Of a stretch of DNA of 64,000 bases, positions 45,278 through 55,104 are shown piece by piece (the stretch's first letter is position 1; every line of letters starts with the position of its first letter). This stretch comes from Prevotella sp. Lineage in GTDB: Bacteria > Bacteroidota > Bacteroidia > Bacteroidales > Bacteroidaceae. A model generated the notes under the pieces. The model was not told where the DNA came from, made no database searches, and was given only the letters and a program-made list of their open reading frames with translations. The translations under genes were made by a program, and so were the position numbers. The stretch is from assembly GCA_017443345.1 (NCBI GenBank), contig JAFSNR010000008.1:1-64000 (forward strand), read 5' to 3'.

Positions 45278-46345
45278 ATGGCAAAGACAAACAATCATCT
45301 GGTTATCATGGCAGGCGGCGTGGGGAGCCGTTTCTGGCCTATGAGCACGTCTGAGAACCCCAAGCAGTTTATTGACGTGCTAGGTGTTGGAAAAACGCTA
45401 CTTCAGCTAACAGTCGACAGGTTCGGTGACCTGGTATTGCCTGGGAATATCTGGGTGGTCACTAATCAAAAATACGCAGCCATCGTCAAGGAGCAGCTGC
45501 CTGATATACCAGAAAACAATATCCTTTGCGAACCATGTCGGAGAAACACGGCACCATGTATCGCATATGTCAGTTGGAAGATCAAGTCGAAGGACCCGAA
45601 GGCCAACATCGTCGTGACCCCCAGTGACCATATCGTCACCGATAAGGCTGAGTTCCAGCGTGTCATCAAGGAGTGTATGCTCTTCACCAGCGAGACGGAT
45701 GCCATCGTCACTTTGGGCATGAAGCCTAATCGTCCTGAGACTGGCTATGGCTATATTCAGGCTGACCTCAGTACCAGCTCACTACGAAACAAAGAAATTT
45801 ACAGAGTGGACTCGTTCCGTGAAAAACCAAATATCGAAACAGCATTAGGATATATCCAGAAGAATAACTATTTCTGGAATGCCGGCATCTTCATCTGGAA
45901 CGTCCACACCATCGTCAACGCTTTCCGTATATACCAGCCATCAATGGCCAAGATCTTTGAGTCGTTGATTCCTGTCTATGGTACAGACAAGGAACAGGAG
46001 GTGATCAACGAGCGTTTTCCTGAGTGCGACAATATCTCTGTCGACTATGCCATCATGGAGAAAGCCGAGGAGATCTTCGTATGTCCTGCCGACTTTGGAT
46101 GGAGCGATTTGGGCACATGGGGCTCTCTGCACGAGCAGAGCAAGAAAGACCTTTACGGAAACGTGTGCATCGGTAACGAGATTGACATCATTGAGAGTCA
46201 TAACTGTATCGTTCATACTACACAGGAGAAGAAGGTTGTGATTCAGGGACTTGATGGATATATCGTAGCCGAGAAGGATGACGTCCTGCTCATTTGCAAG
46301 TTGACAGAGGAGCAGCGTATCAAACAATTCTCTGGAAACAATTAA
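45278..46345 (+). CDS. manC: Mannose-1-phosphate guanylyltransferase
   Basis: A 355-residue nucleotidyltransferase making GDP-mannose from mannose-1-phosphate and GTP. The signature [20 protein letters not shown] is at the N-terminus, with [21 protein letters not shown] and FREKPN downstream. It lacks the isomerase domain of bifunctional forms, which fits its length. The ATG at 45278 is preferred over a GTG two codons earlier. First gene of manC-gmd-fcl, which together convert mannose-1-phosphate to GDP-L-fucose for surface glycans. Confidence 0.95.
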   Translation: MAKTNNHLVIMAGGVGSRFWPMSTSENPKQFIDVLGVGKTLLQLTVDRFGDLVLPGNIWVVTNQKYAAIVKEQLPDIPENNILCEPCRRNTAPCIAYVSWKIKSKDPKANIVVTPSDHIVTDKAEFQRVIKECMLFTSETDAIVTLGMKPNRPETGYGYIQADLSTSSLRNKEIYRVDSFREKPNIETALGYIQKNNYFWNAGIFIWNVHTIVNAFRIYQPSMAKIFESLIPVYGTDKEQEVINERFPECDNISVDYAIMEKAEEIFVCPADFGWSDLGTWGSLHEQSKKDLYGNVCIGNEIDIIESHNCIVHTTQEKKVVIQGLDGYIVAEKDDVLLICKLTEEQRIKQFSGNN

Positions 46346-46349
46346 TAAT

Positions 46350-47441
46350 ATGGAAAAAAAAGTTGCTCTTATTACAGGTATTACTGGTCAGGACGGATCC
46401 TACCTGGCCGAATTTTTAATTGAAAAAGGTTATGAGGTGCATGGTCTGATGCGTCGTTCTTCATCTTTCAACACTGCTCGTATCGAACATCTTTATCTCG
46501 ACGAGTGGGTTCGCGATATGAAGAAAGCCCGTCTGGTGAATCTGCATTGGGCAGACATGACAGACTCATCATCACTGATTCGTGTGATCTCGAAGGTACG
46601 TCCTACAGAGATTTACAATCTAGCAGCTCAGAGCCATGTGAAGGTTTCATTCGATGTTCCTGAATATACTGCTGACACTGATGCCAATGGTGTACTCCGT
46701 CTTTTGGAGGCTGTTCGTATCTGCGGTCTGGCTGATACTTGCCGCATCTATCAGGCTTCGACATCTGAGCTTTATGGTAAAGTGCAGGAGGTGCCACAGA
46801 GTGAGACTACCCCATTCTATCCCCGTTCTCCGTATGCCGTTGCCAAACTCTATGGTTTCTGGATTATGAAGAACTATCGTGAGTCCTATAACATGTTCTG
46901 CTGCAATGGTATCCTTTTCAACCATGAAAGTGAGCGTCGTGGTGAGACTTTCGTAACTCGCAAAATCACTTTGGCAGCAGCCCGTATTGCTCAGGGGTAT
47001 CAGGACAAGCTCTATCTGGGTAATCTGAATTCACTCCGTGACTGGGGCTATGCCAAGGACTATATCGAGTGCATGTGGCTGATTCTCCAACAGCCAGAAC
47101 CTGATGACTTCGTGATTGCCACAGGCGAGTATCATACAGTTCGTGAGTTTGCTACTCTGGCCTTCAAAGAGGTGGGAATCGAACTTGAGTGGCGTGGTGA
47201 TGGTGTCGACGAGAAAGGATACGACAAGGCTACAGGCAAGGCCATCGTCGAAGTCGATCCCAAATACTTCCGTCCTGCAGAGGTGGATCAACTGCTGGGT
47301 AATCCTGCAAAGGCAAAGGCCAAGTTGGGCTGGAATCCACAGAAGACTTCCTTCCCCGATCTCGTAAAGATCATGGTACAACACGACATGAAGTTCGTGA
47401 AAAAGCTCTTTCTTAAAGCACACATGGACGATGCTGAATAA
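46350..47441 (+). CDS. gmd: GDP-mannose 4,6-dehydratase
   Basis: A 363-residue extended short-chain dehydrogenase. The Rossmann motif is [15 protein letters not shown], followed by [17 protein letters not shown] and the catalytic triad Thr/Ser-Glu-Tyr-Lys seen in [10 protein letters not shown] and [12 protein letters not shown]. It converts GDP-D-mannose to GDP-4-keto-6-deoxymannose. Starts 4 nt after manC and overlaps fcl by 11 nt. Confidence 0.97.
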   Translation: MEKKVALITGITGQDGSYLAEFLIEKGYEVHGLMRRSSSFNTARIEHLYLDEWVRDMKKARLVNLHWADMTDSSSLIRVISKVRPTEIYNLAAQSHVKVSFDVPEYTADTDANGVLRLLEAVRICGLADTCRIYQASTSELYGKVQEVPQSETTPFYPRSPYAVAKLYGFWIMKNYRESYNMFCCNGILFNHESERRGETFVTRKITLAAARIAQGYQDKLYLGNLNSLRDWGYAKDYIECMWLILQQPEPDDFVIATGEYHTVREFATLAFKEVGIELEWRGDGVDEKGYDKATGKAIVEVDPKYFRPAEVDQLLGNPAKAKAKLGWNPQKTSFPDLVKIMVQHDMKFVKKLFLKAHMDDAE

Positions 47442-48600
47442 AGAAAGTAAGATATACGTAGCGGGACATCACGGTTTAGTGGGTTCCGCTATTTGGAATA
47501 ACCTCCTTTCGAGAGGCTATACCAATCTAATAGGTCGCTCTCACAAGGAGTTGGATCTAACGGATCAGGTAGCCGTCAAGAAGTTCTTCGACGAGGAACG
47601 TCCTGATGCTGTGGTACTTGCAGCAGCCTTTGTAGGTGGTATCATGGCGAACTCACTCTATCGTGCAGACTTCATCATGATGAACATGAAGATTCAGTGC
47701 AATGTAATCTCTGAGGCCTATGCCCATGGGGTGAAGAAACTGCTCTTCCTGGGATCAACCTGTATCTATCCGAAGAATGCACCTCAGCCCATGAAGGAGG
47801 ATTGTCTACTGACATCGCCCTTGGAATATACCAACGAGGAATATGCCATTGCGAAGATTGCAGGTTTGAAGATGTGCGAGAGCTATAATCTGCAATACGG
47901 CACCAACTATATCGCCGTCATGCCCACCAACCTCTATGGTCCCAATGATAACTTCCATCTGGAGAACAGTCACGTCATGCCAGCCATGATGCGAAAGATC
48001 TATCTGGCCAAGTTGATTCATGATGGTGCCTGGGAGGCCATTCGTAAGGATATGGACAAACGCCCTGTAGAAGGAGTTAATGGTTCTGCCAGCAATGAGG
48101 CAATCGAAGAAATTCTGGCCAAATACAGTATCTATAATAATAAGGTGGTACTTTGGGGAACAGGAACGCCTCTTCGCGAGTTTCTTTGGAGCGAAGATAT
48201 GGCCGATGCCTCAGTACACGTACTGTTGAATGTGAATTTCTCTGATATTATTGGTATCGAGAAATACTCATCTGTTCATTTCGGAGCCTCAACGGATGGT
48301 GCTGTAGACCGTAATCACAGTGCAGGTCGTGGTGGAGCCATTCCCAAATTGGGCGAAATTCGCAACTGCCATATCAACGTCGGGACAGGCAAAGAACTGA
48401 CTATCCGCGAACTCTCAGAGCTCGTCGTCGAAGCCGTAGGTTTTGAGGGAGTTGTGGAATTTGACGCCTCCAAACCTGATGGTACGATGCGCAAACTCAT
48501 CGATGTATCTAAGCTCCACTCTCTTGGATGGACACATAAGGTTGAGATTGAAGATGGCGTAAAGAAACTATTTGAATGGTATAAGGATTCTTTAAGATAG
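47431..48600 (+). CDS. fcl: GDP-L-fucose synthase
   Basis: A 389-residue epimerase/reductase finishing GDP-L-fucose. The Rossmann motif is [14 protein letters not shown], and the catalytic Ser and Tyr-x3-Lys are in [14 protein letters not shown] and [14 protein letters not shown]. It is longer than the ~320-residue E. coli form because of an insert around residues 195-235 ([16 protein letters not shown]...), a feature I associate with Bacteroides forms. A terminator follows at 48621. Confidence 0.95.
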   Translation: MLNKESKIYVAGHHGLVGSAIWNNLLSRGYTNLIGRSHKELDLTDQVAVKKFFDEERPDAVVLAAAFVGGIMANSLYRADFIMMNMKIQCNVISEAYAHGVKKLLFLGSTCIYPKNAPQPMKEDCLLTSPLEYTNEEYAIAKIAGLKMCESYNLQYGTNYIAVMPTNLYGPNDNFHLENSHVMPAMMRKIYLAKLIHDGAWEAIRKDMDKRPVEGVNGSASNEAIEEILAKYSIYNNKVVLWGTGTPLREFLWSEDMADASVHVLLNVNFSDIIGIEKYSSVHFGASTDGAVDRNHSAGRGGAIPKLGEIRNCHINVGTGKELTIRELSELVVEAVGFEGVVEFDASKPDGTMRKLIDVSKLHSLGWTHKVEIEDGVKKLFEWYKDSLR

Positions 48601-48620
48601 CCCTGCATTCATAGTAAAAA

Positions 48621-48648
48621 GAAGCCCGCCGATTGATTGGCGGGCTTC
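48621..48648. terminator. Bidirectional terminator between fcl and xylB
   Basis: A 10-bp perfect stem (gaagcccgcc / ggcgggcttc) with an 8-nt loop between convergent genes; A-rich before and T-containing after. Confidence 0.9.
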
Positions 48649-48658
48649 TTCATTAGCA

Positions 48659-50149
48659 TTAGATCTTCGACTGAAGTGTTTCTTTCCAACGGGCATAAGC
48701 CTCAGCATAAGCAGCACGATCAGCAGCCTTTGGCTCAATCACCTGGAGTTTGTCAAGCGAGGCAAAAGCCTCGTTGTTGTCCTTATAGATACCAGCACCG
48801 ATACCAGCACCCTTGGCTGCACCTACTGAACCGTCTGTATCATACAGTTCGATAGTAGCGCCACTGACACCAGCCAAAGTATCACGGAACAACGGGCTCA
48901 GGAACATGTTGGCCTTTCCTGCGTGGATATTCTTGATGTCCATACCCATCTTCTGCATGATCTCCATACCATAGCAGAATGAGAAGACGATACCCTCCTG
49001 AGCAGCACGAACCAGATGAGCCTTGTTGTGCTTGTTGAAATTCACGCCGTTGATAGAGCAACCAATCTCCTTGTTCTCGAGCACACGCTCAGCACCGTTT
49101 CCAAATGGAATAATCGTTACGCCCTCGCTACCAATGGGCACAGTAGCTGCCAGATCGTTCATCTCAGCATATCCCACATCAGGTGTGATGTTACGATGCG
49201 TCCAAGCATTCAGGATACCAGTACCATTGATACAAAGGAGCACACCCAGACGAGTCTGATCTGCCGTATGGTTCACATGAGCAAAAGTATTTACACGGCT
49301 CTGAGGATCGTAGTTCACCTCACCCAGCACACCATAAACAACACCTGATGTACCACCTGTTGCTGCTATCTCACCAGGATTCATCACGTTCAGCGACAGA
49401 GCGTTATTTGGCTGATCACCACCACGATAAGTAATCGGAGTACCTGCCTGCAATCCCATCTCAGCAGCAGCCTCTGCACTGACCACACTCTGCTCAGCAA
49501 ATGTCGGAACAATGTCAGCAATCAGAGAATTGTCGAAGCCATAGTACTTCATCAGGAAGTCGGCCACCTGATTATTCTTGAAATCCCAGAACATACCCTC
49601 AGAGAGTCCGCTGACAGTTGTATTTATTGTACCACTGAGTCGCATAGCAATATAATCACCAGGCAACATCACCTTATATATATTATTATAGAGATCAGGC
49701 TCGTTCTCCTTCACCCAAGCCAATTTGGCAGCTGTAAAGTTACCTGGAGAATTCAGCAGATGACCCAGACACTGGTCTGCGCCAAGCTCCTTGAAAGCCT
49801 TCTCACCATAAGGTACCGCACGAGAGTCGCACCAGATGATGGCAGGACGCAACGCCTTCAAATTCTTGTCAACACACACCAGACCATGCATCTGATAAGA
49901 GATACCGACAGCCTTAATCTCCTCAGCCTTGGCTCCAGAATCAGCCATGATCTTCTTCAGACTCAGCTTGGCATTATCCCACCACATCTGGGGATCCTGC
50001 TCTGCCCATCCAGCCTTGACAGCCATGATAGGTGCTTCCTTCTCAGGATAGAAAGCTGAAGCTACACACTTGCCGCTATCGGCGTTAACCAACGATGCCT
50101 TCACTGATGAGCTACCGACATCAAAACCTAATAGATATCTATTTGCCAT
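48659..50149 (-). CDS. xylB: Xylulokinase
   Basis: A 496-residue FGGY-family sugar kinase phosphorylating xylulose. The N-terminal phosphate motif GFDVGSSSVKASLV, GISYQMHGLVCVDKN, the catalytic Asp in IIWCDSRAVPYG, GGDQPNNALSLNV and the C-terminal ATP-site SVGAAKGAGIGAG are all present. Overall resemblance is to the Bacteroides xylulokinase group. The start at 50149 (MANRYLLGFD) is preferred over 50194. No xylose isomerase gene is adjacent. Divergent from the capsule locus; a 20-bp palindrome lies between them. Confidence 0.9.
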   Translation of the reverse strand: MANRYLLGFDVGSSSVKASLVNADSGKCVASAFYPEKEAPIMAVKAGWAEQDPQMWWDNAKLSLKKIMADSGAKAEEIKAVGISYQMHGLVCVDKNLKALRPAIIWCDSRAVPYGEKAFKELGADQCLGHLLNSPGNFTAAKLAWVKENEPDLYNNIYKVMLPGDYIAMRLSGTINTTVSGLSEGMFWDFKNNQVADFLMKYYGFDNSLIADIVPTFAEQSVVSAEAAAEMGLQAGTPITYRGGDQPNNALSLNVMNPGEIAATGGTSGVVYGVLGEVNYDPQSRVNTFAHVNHTADQTRLGVLLCINGTGILNAWTHRNITPDVGYAEMNDLAATVPIGSEGVTIIPFGNGAERVLENKEIGCSINGVNFNKHNKAHLVRAAQEGIVFSFCYGMEIMQKMGMDIKNIHAGKANMFLSPLFRDTLAGVSGATIELYDTDGSVGAAKGAGIGAGIYKDNNEAFASLDKLQVIEPKAADRAAYAEAYARWKETLQSKI

Positions 50150-50221
50150 AATTATTAAGAATGAGTTTCTATTTATAATACGGTTTTCTTGCAAATTTCC
50201 CCATTTTTTTCGATTTAAGCA

Positions 50222-50241
50222 ACTTTTTTTCGAAAAAAAGT
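50222..50241. promoter_or_regulatory. Perfect 20-bp palindrome between xylB and the capsule locus
   Basis: ACTTTTTTTC joined to GAAAAAAAGT with no spacer, about 43 nt upstream of the -7 element of the receiver gene. Possible operator, or bent DNA from the A/T tracts. Confidence 0.5.
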
Positions 50242-50283
50242 GATTTTTTTACGATATTTTGAACACAATTAAAATATTTTGTT

Positions 50284-50291
50284 TACCTTTG
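50284..50291 (+). promoter_or_regulatory. -7 element (TACCTTTG) of the capsule locus
   Basis: TACCTTTG ends 42 nt before the ATG at 50334. Confidence 0.72.
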
Positions 50292-50333
50292 CACATTAGA
50301 ATAACGTTATTACCGAATAAATTCAATTCATAT

Positions 50334-50699
50334 ATGAAGAAAAAAATACTAATACTTGACGACAAAGAGACCATTGCCAAGGTCCTCTCTATCTACTTGA
50401 TGAGCGACTACGATGTTCAGTGGTTGCCCGATGGTCTGCAAGGAGTTAAATGGCTCCAGGCAGGTAATACTCCCGACCTGATTATCTCTGACATCCGCAT
50501 GCCAGGTATGCGAGGTGACGACTTCCTGGAGTGGATCAAGCAGAACGAGCTGTTCCAGCACATTCCTGTGATCATGCTGTCCAGCGAGGACTCAACCAGT
50601 GAGCGTATCCGTCTATTGGAGATAGGTGCCGAGGATTACATCGTGAAGCCTTTCAACCCGATGGAATTAAAGATTCGCGTCAAGAAGATCATCCCCTAA
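50334..50699 (+). CDS. Stand-alone response-regulator receiver protein
   Basis: A 121-residue CheY-like receiver with no output domain. The acidic pair is Asp9/Asp10, the phosphorylated Asp53 is in ISDIRMPGMRG, Ser83 is in MLSSED and Lys105 is in IVKPFNP. It is probably phosphorylated by an unlinked kinase and acts by protein contact. It is the first gene of the capsule locus, 14 nt before the sugar transferase, whose N-terminus is itself receiver-like, so the transferase is a plausible partner. The start at 50334 is set by the promoter and the family. Confidence 0.9.
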   Translation: MKKKILILDDKETIAKVLSIYLMSDYDVQWLPDGLQGVKWLQAGNTPDLIISDIRMPGMRGDDFLEWIKQNELFQHIPVIMLSSEDSTSERIRLLEIGAEDYIVKPFNPMELKIRVKKIIP

Positions 50700-50713
50700 G
50701 ATAAGCAGTCGAT

Positions 50714-51922
50714 ATGATAGGCGTTGTATATCTTGGTAGCAATCCAGAAACGGAGGAACGTCTGAAGTACATTCCTGGTCGTCTGGTACAATATACGAAG
50801 AATTACAAGGAGGCAGCTGCAGCCTGCTCTACCCATGTTCGTAATGAGCACTTCATTGTGTTCTTCGAGCAGGGTGTGCTCAATGAGGACATCACTGCCA
50901 TCACCTATCTGAAGAAGAAGAGTAAGGGTGTGTATATCATTTTGCTCACCCACGAGTTGTCGAAGGAAGACAGGAAGATGTATCAGAAATGCGGTATCAA
51001 CGATACAGTCAACGCTGCCTCATCTATCACGGACCTCAACAAGAAGATCACCTTCATTGCTGACCGTGAAAACATCCTGTTCGACGATGCCGTACCCAAG
51101 TATCGCATGCTGAAGTTCAAGATTCCCGTTTGGAAACGTCTCTTCGACATATTCTTCTCATTATTGGCCATCGTTATTCTTTCGCCAGTATTCATCCTCA
51201 CTGCCATTGCCATCCGCTTGGAGAGCAAAGGTCCCGTTATCTTTAAGTCAAAGCGTGTAGGTACCAACTATACCATCTTCGACTTCCTGAAGTTCCGCTC
51301 CATGTATCAAGATGCCGAGCAGCGTCTGAAGGATGTGGCCAAGGAGGAAGGCAACCAATATGCCGAAAAGAAGGAAGAAAAAGAAGAAGAGCATGTCATT
51401 ACTGCTCCGCTTGGCGATGAGGCCGAGATGATGATGATGGATATGGGCATGGAGTCCGACATGATGATTAGCGACGATGAGGTCATGCTGGTAGGCGACG
51501 ACTACGTGGTAGCTGAAAGCGACTATGCCAAGGAGAAGAAGGAGGAGATTGAGAATGCCTTCGTCAAGATTGAGAACGACCCACGTGTCACGAAGGTTGG
51601 CAAGTTCATCCGCAAATACAGTATCGACGAATTACCACAGCTCTTTAATATATTAAAAGGTGACATGTCGATTGTCGGCAATCGTCCCCTCCCCCTCTAC
51701 GAGGCAGAAAAGCTCACGGCAGACAAGAGCATCGACCGTTTCATGGCTCCTGCAGGACTTACAGGTCTCTGGCAGGTTGAAGAGCGTGGCAAAGGCGGTA
51801 TGATGTCTGCCGAGGAGCGCAAGCAGTTGGATATCGAGTACGGTCGTAACTACAGTTTCAAGATGGACATGCAGATTATCTTCCGTACGCTGACAGGCTT
51901 TGTTCAGAAACAAAATGTTTAG
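50714..51922 (+). CDS. Initiating sugar-1-phosphate transferase with receiver-like N-terminus and acidic insert
   Basis: A 402-residue polyprenyl-phosphate sugar transferase that should start capsule repeat synthesis at the inner membrane. Residues 1-120 look like a receiver fold (VYIILLTHELSKEDR, CGINDTVNAASSITDLNKK) without a clear phospho-Asp. A membrane segment follows at 144-168, then KSKRVGTNYTIFDFLKFRSM. The catalytic part resumes at NDPRVTKVGKFIRKYSIDELPQ and GNRPLPLYE. Between them is an acidic, Met-rich insert at residues 201-283. The standard family lacks both the receiver-like part and such an insert. Composition is still GC-rich, like the upstream genome. Confidence 0.87.
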   Translation: MIGVVYLGSNPETEERLKYIPGRLVQYTKNYKEAAAACSTHVRNEHFIVFFEQGVLNEDITAITYLKKKSKGVYIILLTHELSKEDRKMYQKCGINDTVNAASSITDLNKKITFIADRENILFDDAVPKYRMLKFKIPVWKRLFDIFFSLLAIVILSPVFILTAIAIRLESKGPVIFKSKRVGTNYTIFDFLKFRSMYQDAEQRLKDVAKEEGNQYAEKKEEKEEEHVITAPLGDEAEMMMMDMGMESDMMISDDEVMLVGDDYVVAESDYAKEKKEEIENAFVKIENDPRVTKVGKFIRKYSIDELPQLFNILKGDMSIVGNRPLPLYEAEKLTADKSIDRFMAPAGLTGLWQVEERGKGGMMSAEERKQLDIEYGRNYSFKMDMQIIFRTLTGFVQKQNV

Positions 51923-51945
51923 AAACGTCATATAACCCCATAGCA

Positions 51946-52902
51946 ATGAATAAGTTAAAAAGACTATTATTTATTGTAGCCATCGCAGGAACAACCACCT
52001 CCGCCTTCGCCCAGTTCGACGAGAGCGGAATTGCTGCTGGATTCTTCGACTCCAGCAATGATAAAGATATCAACTTCTCTGAGTTCCATTTGCCACCATT
52101 GTCTGTGTTGTTGGAAAATGCCAAGGCGAGTCCACAGATATTATCTTTGGAAAAGGCTCGTCAGATAGCTCAGGCAGAAGTAGCCAAGCAAAAAAGGCAT
52201 ATTTTTACATATCTCAACGCCCATGCAAGTTATAGTTATGGTAAAGGTGATATGTGGGGTAATAATAGTGGGGCCTATACACCTATGGTTATGCAATATC
52301 AGGGAACAGAGTCCAACTATTGGAATGTCGGTGTCAGTTTAAATTTGCCTTTAGAAGATATTTTGGATTTAACAGCGGCTGTTAAACGCAAAAAATTAGA
52401 AGTTGATCAGGCTGTTATTCAAAAAGATATTGCTTTTGATCAACTTAAATTACAAATCGCCACTTTATTTGTTAAAATCACGAATAACCTTGTAACATTA
52501 AAAACTTTCGGTGAAGCAGCAGCTGCCTATCAAGGTGCAGGAGCGCTTGATCGCGAAGATTTTGAAAATGGAAATATGGATATTGCATCTTATGCACACA
52601 CAAAAATGTATGAAAGTGGTCAGGTACAAGGTTATCAGGCTATGCAGACAGAAATCACAACTGATATTATTACATTAGAAATCTTAACACATACTCCTAT
52701 TATTACAAATTCAACAACCGAAATTACACTTGATACGCATGTGACTAAATCAGAAAAAGAAATTGCCAAAGAGAATAAAGCTGTCGAAAAGCGAATCAAG
52801 AAAGCTGTAAAAGAAGAAAACAAGAAAGAAAAAAAGTTAGAAAAAGCAGAAGCTAAAGCAGCAAAAGCCGCTGCTAAAGCTGAAAAAAAGAAAAAGAAAT
52901 AA
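51946..52902 (+). CDS. Half-length TolC-like outer-membrane protein with Lys/Ala-rich tail
   Basis: A 318-residue protein with a signal peptide (MNKLKRLLFIVAIAGTTTSAFAQ). The body has one TolC-type repeat: a helix (ILSLEKARQIAQAEVAKQK), strands (YWNVGVSLNLPLEDI) and long helices (KRKKLEVDQAVIQKDIAFDQLKLQIA). Normal TolC proteins have two repeats and over 400 residues. The tail (from about residue 265) is almost all K, E and A. It may form the outer-membrane part of capsule export. Base composition shifts from GC-rich to AT-rich within the first ~150 bases of the gene. Confidence 0.7.
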   Translation: MNKLKRLLFIVAIAGTTTSAFAQFDESGIAAGFFDSSNDKDINFSEFHLPPLSVLLENAKASPQILSLEKARQIAQAEVAKQKRHIFTYLNAHASYSYGKGDMWGNNSGAYTPMVMQYQGTESNYWNVGVSLNLPLEDILDLTAAVKRKKLEVDQAVIQKDIAFDQLKLQIATLFVKITNNLVTLKTFGEAAAAYQGAGALDREDFENGNMDIASYAHTKMYESGQVQGYQAMQTEITTDIITLEILTHTPIITNSTTEITLDTHVTKSEKEIAKENKAVEKRIKKAVKEENKKEKKLEKAEAKAAKAAAKAEKKKKK

Positions 52903-52906
52903 CTTT

Positions 52907-52914
52907 AAAGGAGA
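52907..52914 (+). promoter_or_regulatory. Strong Shine-Dalgarno site before the copolymerase gene
   Basis: AAAGGAGA, 6 nt before the ATG at 52921. Such sites are rare in this lineage, so it may reflect transfer from elsewhere. Confidence 0.6.
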
Positions 52915-52920
52915 TTTGAT

Positions 52921-55098
52921 ATGGATTTATTCAGATATATTGTTAGATTCTTATACAAGATTCGTTGGTATTTAATCATTCTTCCATTAATTGCCTTAGT
53001 GGTCGCATGGTTTTCGACACGTCATATGGAACGTATTTATGATACCAATACTACCATTTATACGGGTATGATTACTGCCTACAATATTGAAGGAGGCTCT
53101 GGTGTAGCTGGAGGTCAGGTTCAAACAAACATGACGAACCTGCTTTTGTTAATTACAACAGATGTTACTATTCATGAGGTCTCTTTAAGGCTTTTTGCCC
53201 GCTGTATGATGTATGGGAACCCCAATAAAGACAATAACTATATTTCTGCAGAACATTTTCGTCAATTAAGTAGTAGTGTTCCTTCTGAGGTAAAAGCACT
53301 TATTAACCATAATAGTGAAAACGCCACCTATGCCAACTTAAAAGCATATGAGAAGCCTTCTGCAGACAACTATTTGTTTGGACTTACCAATTACCATCCC
53401 TGGTTTGGTATTAATAGTATAACGTCTCGCCTCAAGGTTGTTCAATTAAACAAGAGTGATATTATTGACATTGGATACTCTGCGAATGATGCAGGAATTG
53501 CATACAACACATTGGATATTCTGAATGAAGTATTTGCTCGCCAATATGCACAATTACGTTATGGCGAAACCAATAATGTAATTAAATTTTTTGAGCGTGA
53601 AGTGGCTCGTCTCTATCGCATTTTAACTAATGCAGAAGATGATATGATCCGTTATAATGTGGAAAAACGCATCATTAATTATGGTGAGCAAACAAAACAA
53701 TTGGCAGGTTTGGATGCTTCTCAAAAAGTTTCTGATAACACATTATTGATTGACAAAACAACAACACGTGCTCTGATGGATTATTTGGAGCGCCAATTAG
53801 GCGATCGTGCAAAGATTATAAAGGCGAATAAAGAATTTACAGACCAAGTAACAGACATTTCTCGTATTCAATCACGTATATCAAACCTTCGTCTCATGAA
53901 TAGCGAAGGAGGTGGTACAGGTGTTGAATCTCAATTAGAGTTAGCGAAAGCAGAACGAATGTTGCAAGATGCCACCAACAATGTTCGTAGTCTGGTAAAA
54001 GATATCGAAGCTGGTACTTATAGTACTGATGGTGGTGTTAAGGCAAGCCAAATGATTGATAAATGGTTAGAACAAGTATTACTTCTTGAGAAGACCAAAG
54101 CACATGAAAGTGCTCAGGATATCATGCGTCAGAAATTGGATAAAGAGATTCTTTATTATGCACCAATTGGAGCTACCATTGCCCGCAAAGACCGCCATAT
54201 TAGTTTTATTGAAGGTAACTACATGGAGATGCTAAAGGCTCTGAATGCAGCGCGTCTACGTCAAAAGAATCTCCAGATGACAACAGCAACCCTCCGTGTA
54301 CTCAATCCCCCCATGTTCCCAATGAATGCACAACCAACCAATCGTATGATGATTTTATTGGGGGCTTTCATGCTGACATTCATGTTAACGGCTATGTATT
54401 TCTTTATCATAGAATTGCTGGATCGTACATTGCGCGACCGTATGCGCTCAGAGCGCATAACCAAGATACCAGTGATGGGATGTTTCCCAAAGGAGAGTAC
54501 ATTGCGTTATCGTCGTTTCAATAAAACGATTGCCGATATGGCTTTACGCCAGCTAAGTAAAACATTACTTCCTCATTTCAAGGAGGGGCAACAGAATGTA
54601 CTGAATTTACTTTCTACTGATGCAGCTAATGGAAAAAGTTACATTGCTCAGGAATTAGAGAACTACTGGATTTCAATTGGACTGCAAGTTCGCCGTCTCA
54701 CCTACGATGAAGATTTTTTGGCAGAAGATAGTCGCTTTATCATGGCCAATGATATCAAAGATATATGTCCAGACATTCTGCCTAATGAAATAGCCATCAT
54801 TGAATATCCTAATCTTGATGATAATTCTATTCCATCAGGCCTACTCAACATGGGTACGATTAATTTAATGGTTACTCGTGCCAACCGTACTTGGAAAGAC
54901 GTTGATCAGAAAGCTCTTAAAGAACTTCAAGAACAAATGAAGGATAAAAATACATTGTTCATGTACCTGACAGAATGCCAGCGTTATGCAGTAGAAGAGT
55001 TTGTTGGTCAATTACCCCCATATACAAAGTTCAACAACTTTGTATACCGTATCTCCCAGATGGGGCTTACCGCTGTAGAAAATAGTCATGCAAAATAA
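52921..55098 (+). CDS. Wzc/Wzz-like polysaccharide copolymerase with degenerate kinase domain
   Basis: A 725-residue inner-membrane protein regulating polysaccharide chain length and export. Two membrane helices (WYLIILPLIALVVAWF near residue 20 and MMILLGAFMLTFMLTAMYFF near residue 485) flank a large periplasmic coiled-coil part. After the second helix, a BY-kinase-like domain has STDAANGKSY (residues 565-574) in the Walker A position, without the usual first Gly. I see no Walker A' or B Asp motif, and the C-terminus has no Tyr cluster. The kinase is therefore probably inactive. Preceded by a strong Shine-Dalgarno site. Confidence 0.82.
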   Translation: MDLFRYIVRFLYKIRWYLIILPLIALVVAWFSTRHMERIYDTNTTIYTGMITAYNIEGGSGVAGGQVQTNMTNLLLLITTDVTIHEVSLRLFARCMMYGNPNKDNNYISAEHFRQLSSSVPSEVKALINHNSENATYANLKAYEKPSADNYLFGLTNYHPWFGINSITSRLKVVQLNKSDIIDIGYSANDAGIAYNTLDILNEVFARQYAQLRYGETNNVIKFFEREVARLYRILTNAEDDMIRYNVEKRIINYGEQTKQLAGLDASQKVSDNTLLIDKTTTRALMDYLERQLGDRAKIIKANKEFTDQVTDISRIQSRISNLRLMNSEGGGTGVESQLELAKAERMLQDATNNVRSLVKDIEAGTYSTDGGVKASQMIDKWLEQVLLLEKTKAHESAQDIMRQKLDKEILYYAPIGATIARKDRHISFIEGNYMEMLKALNAARLRQKNLQMTTATLRVLNPPMFPMNAQPTNRMMILLGAFMLTFMLTAMYFFIIELLDRTLRDRMRSERITKIPVMGCFPKESTLRYRRFNKTIADMALRQLSKTLLPHFKEGQQNVLNLLSTDAANGKSYIAQELENYWISIGLQVRRLTYDEDFLAEDSRFIMANDIKDICPDILPNEIAIIEYPNLDDNSIPSGLLNMGTINLMVTRANRTWKDVDQKALKELQEQMKDKNTLFMYLTECQRYAVEEFVGQLPPYTKFNNFVYRISQMGLTAVENSHAK

Positions 55099-55104
55099 TG
55101 TTAC

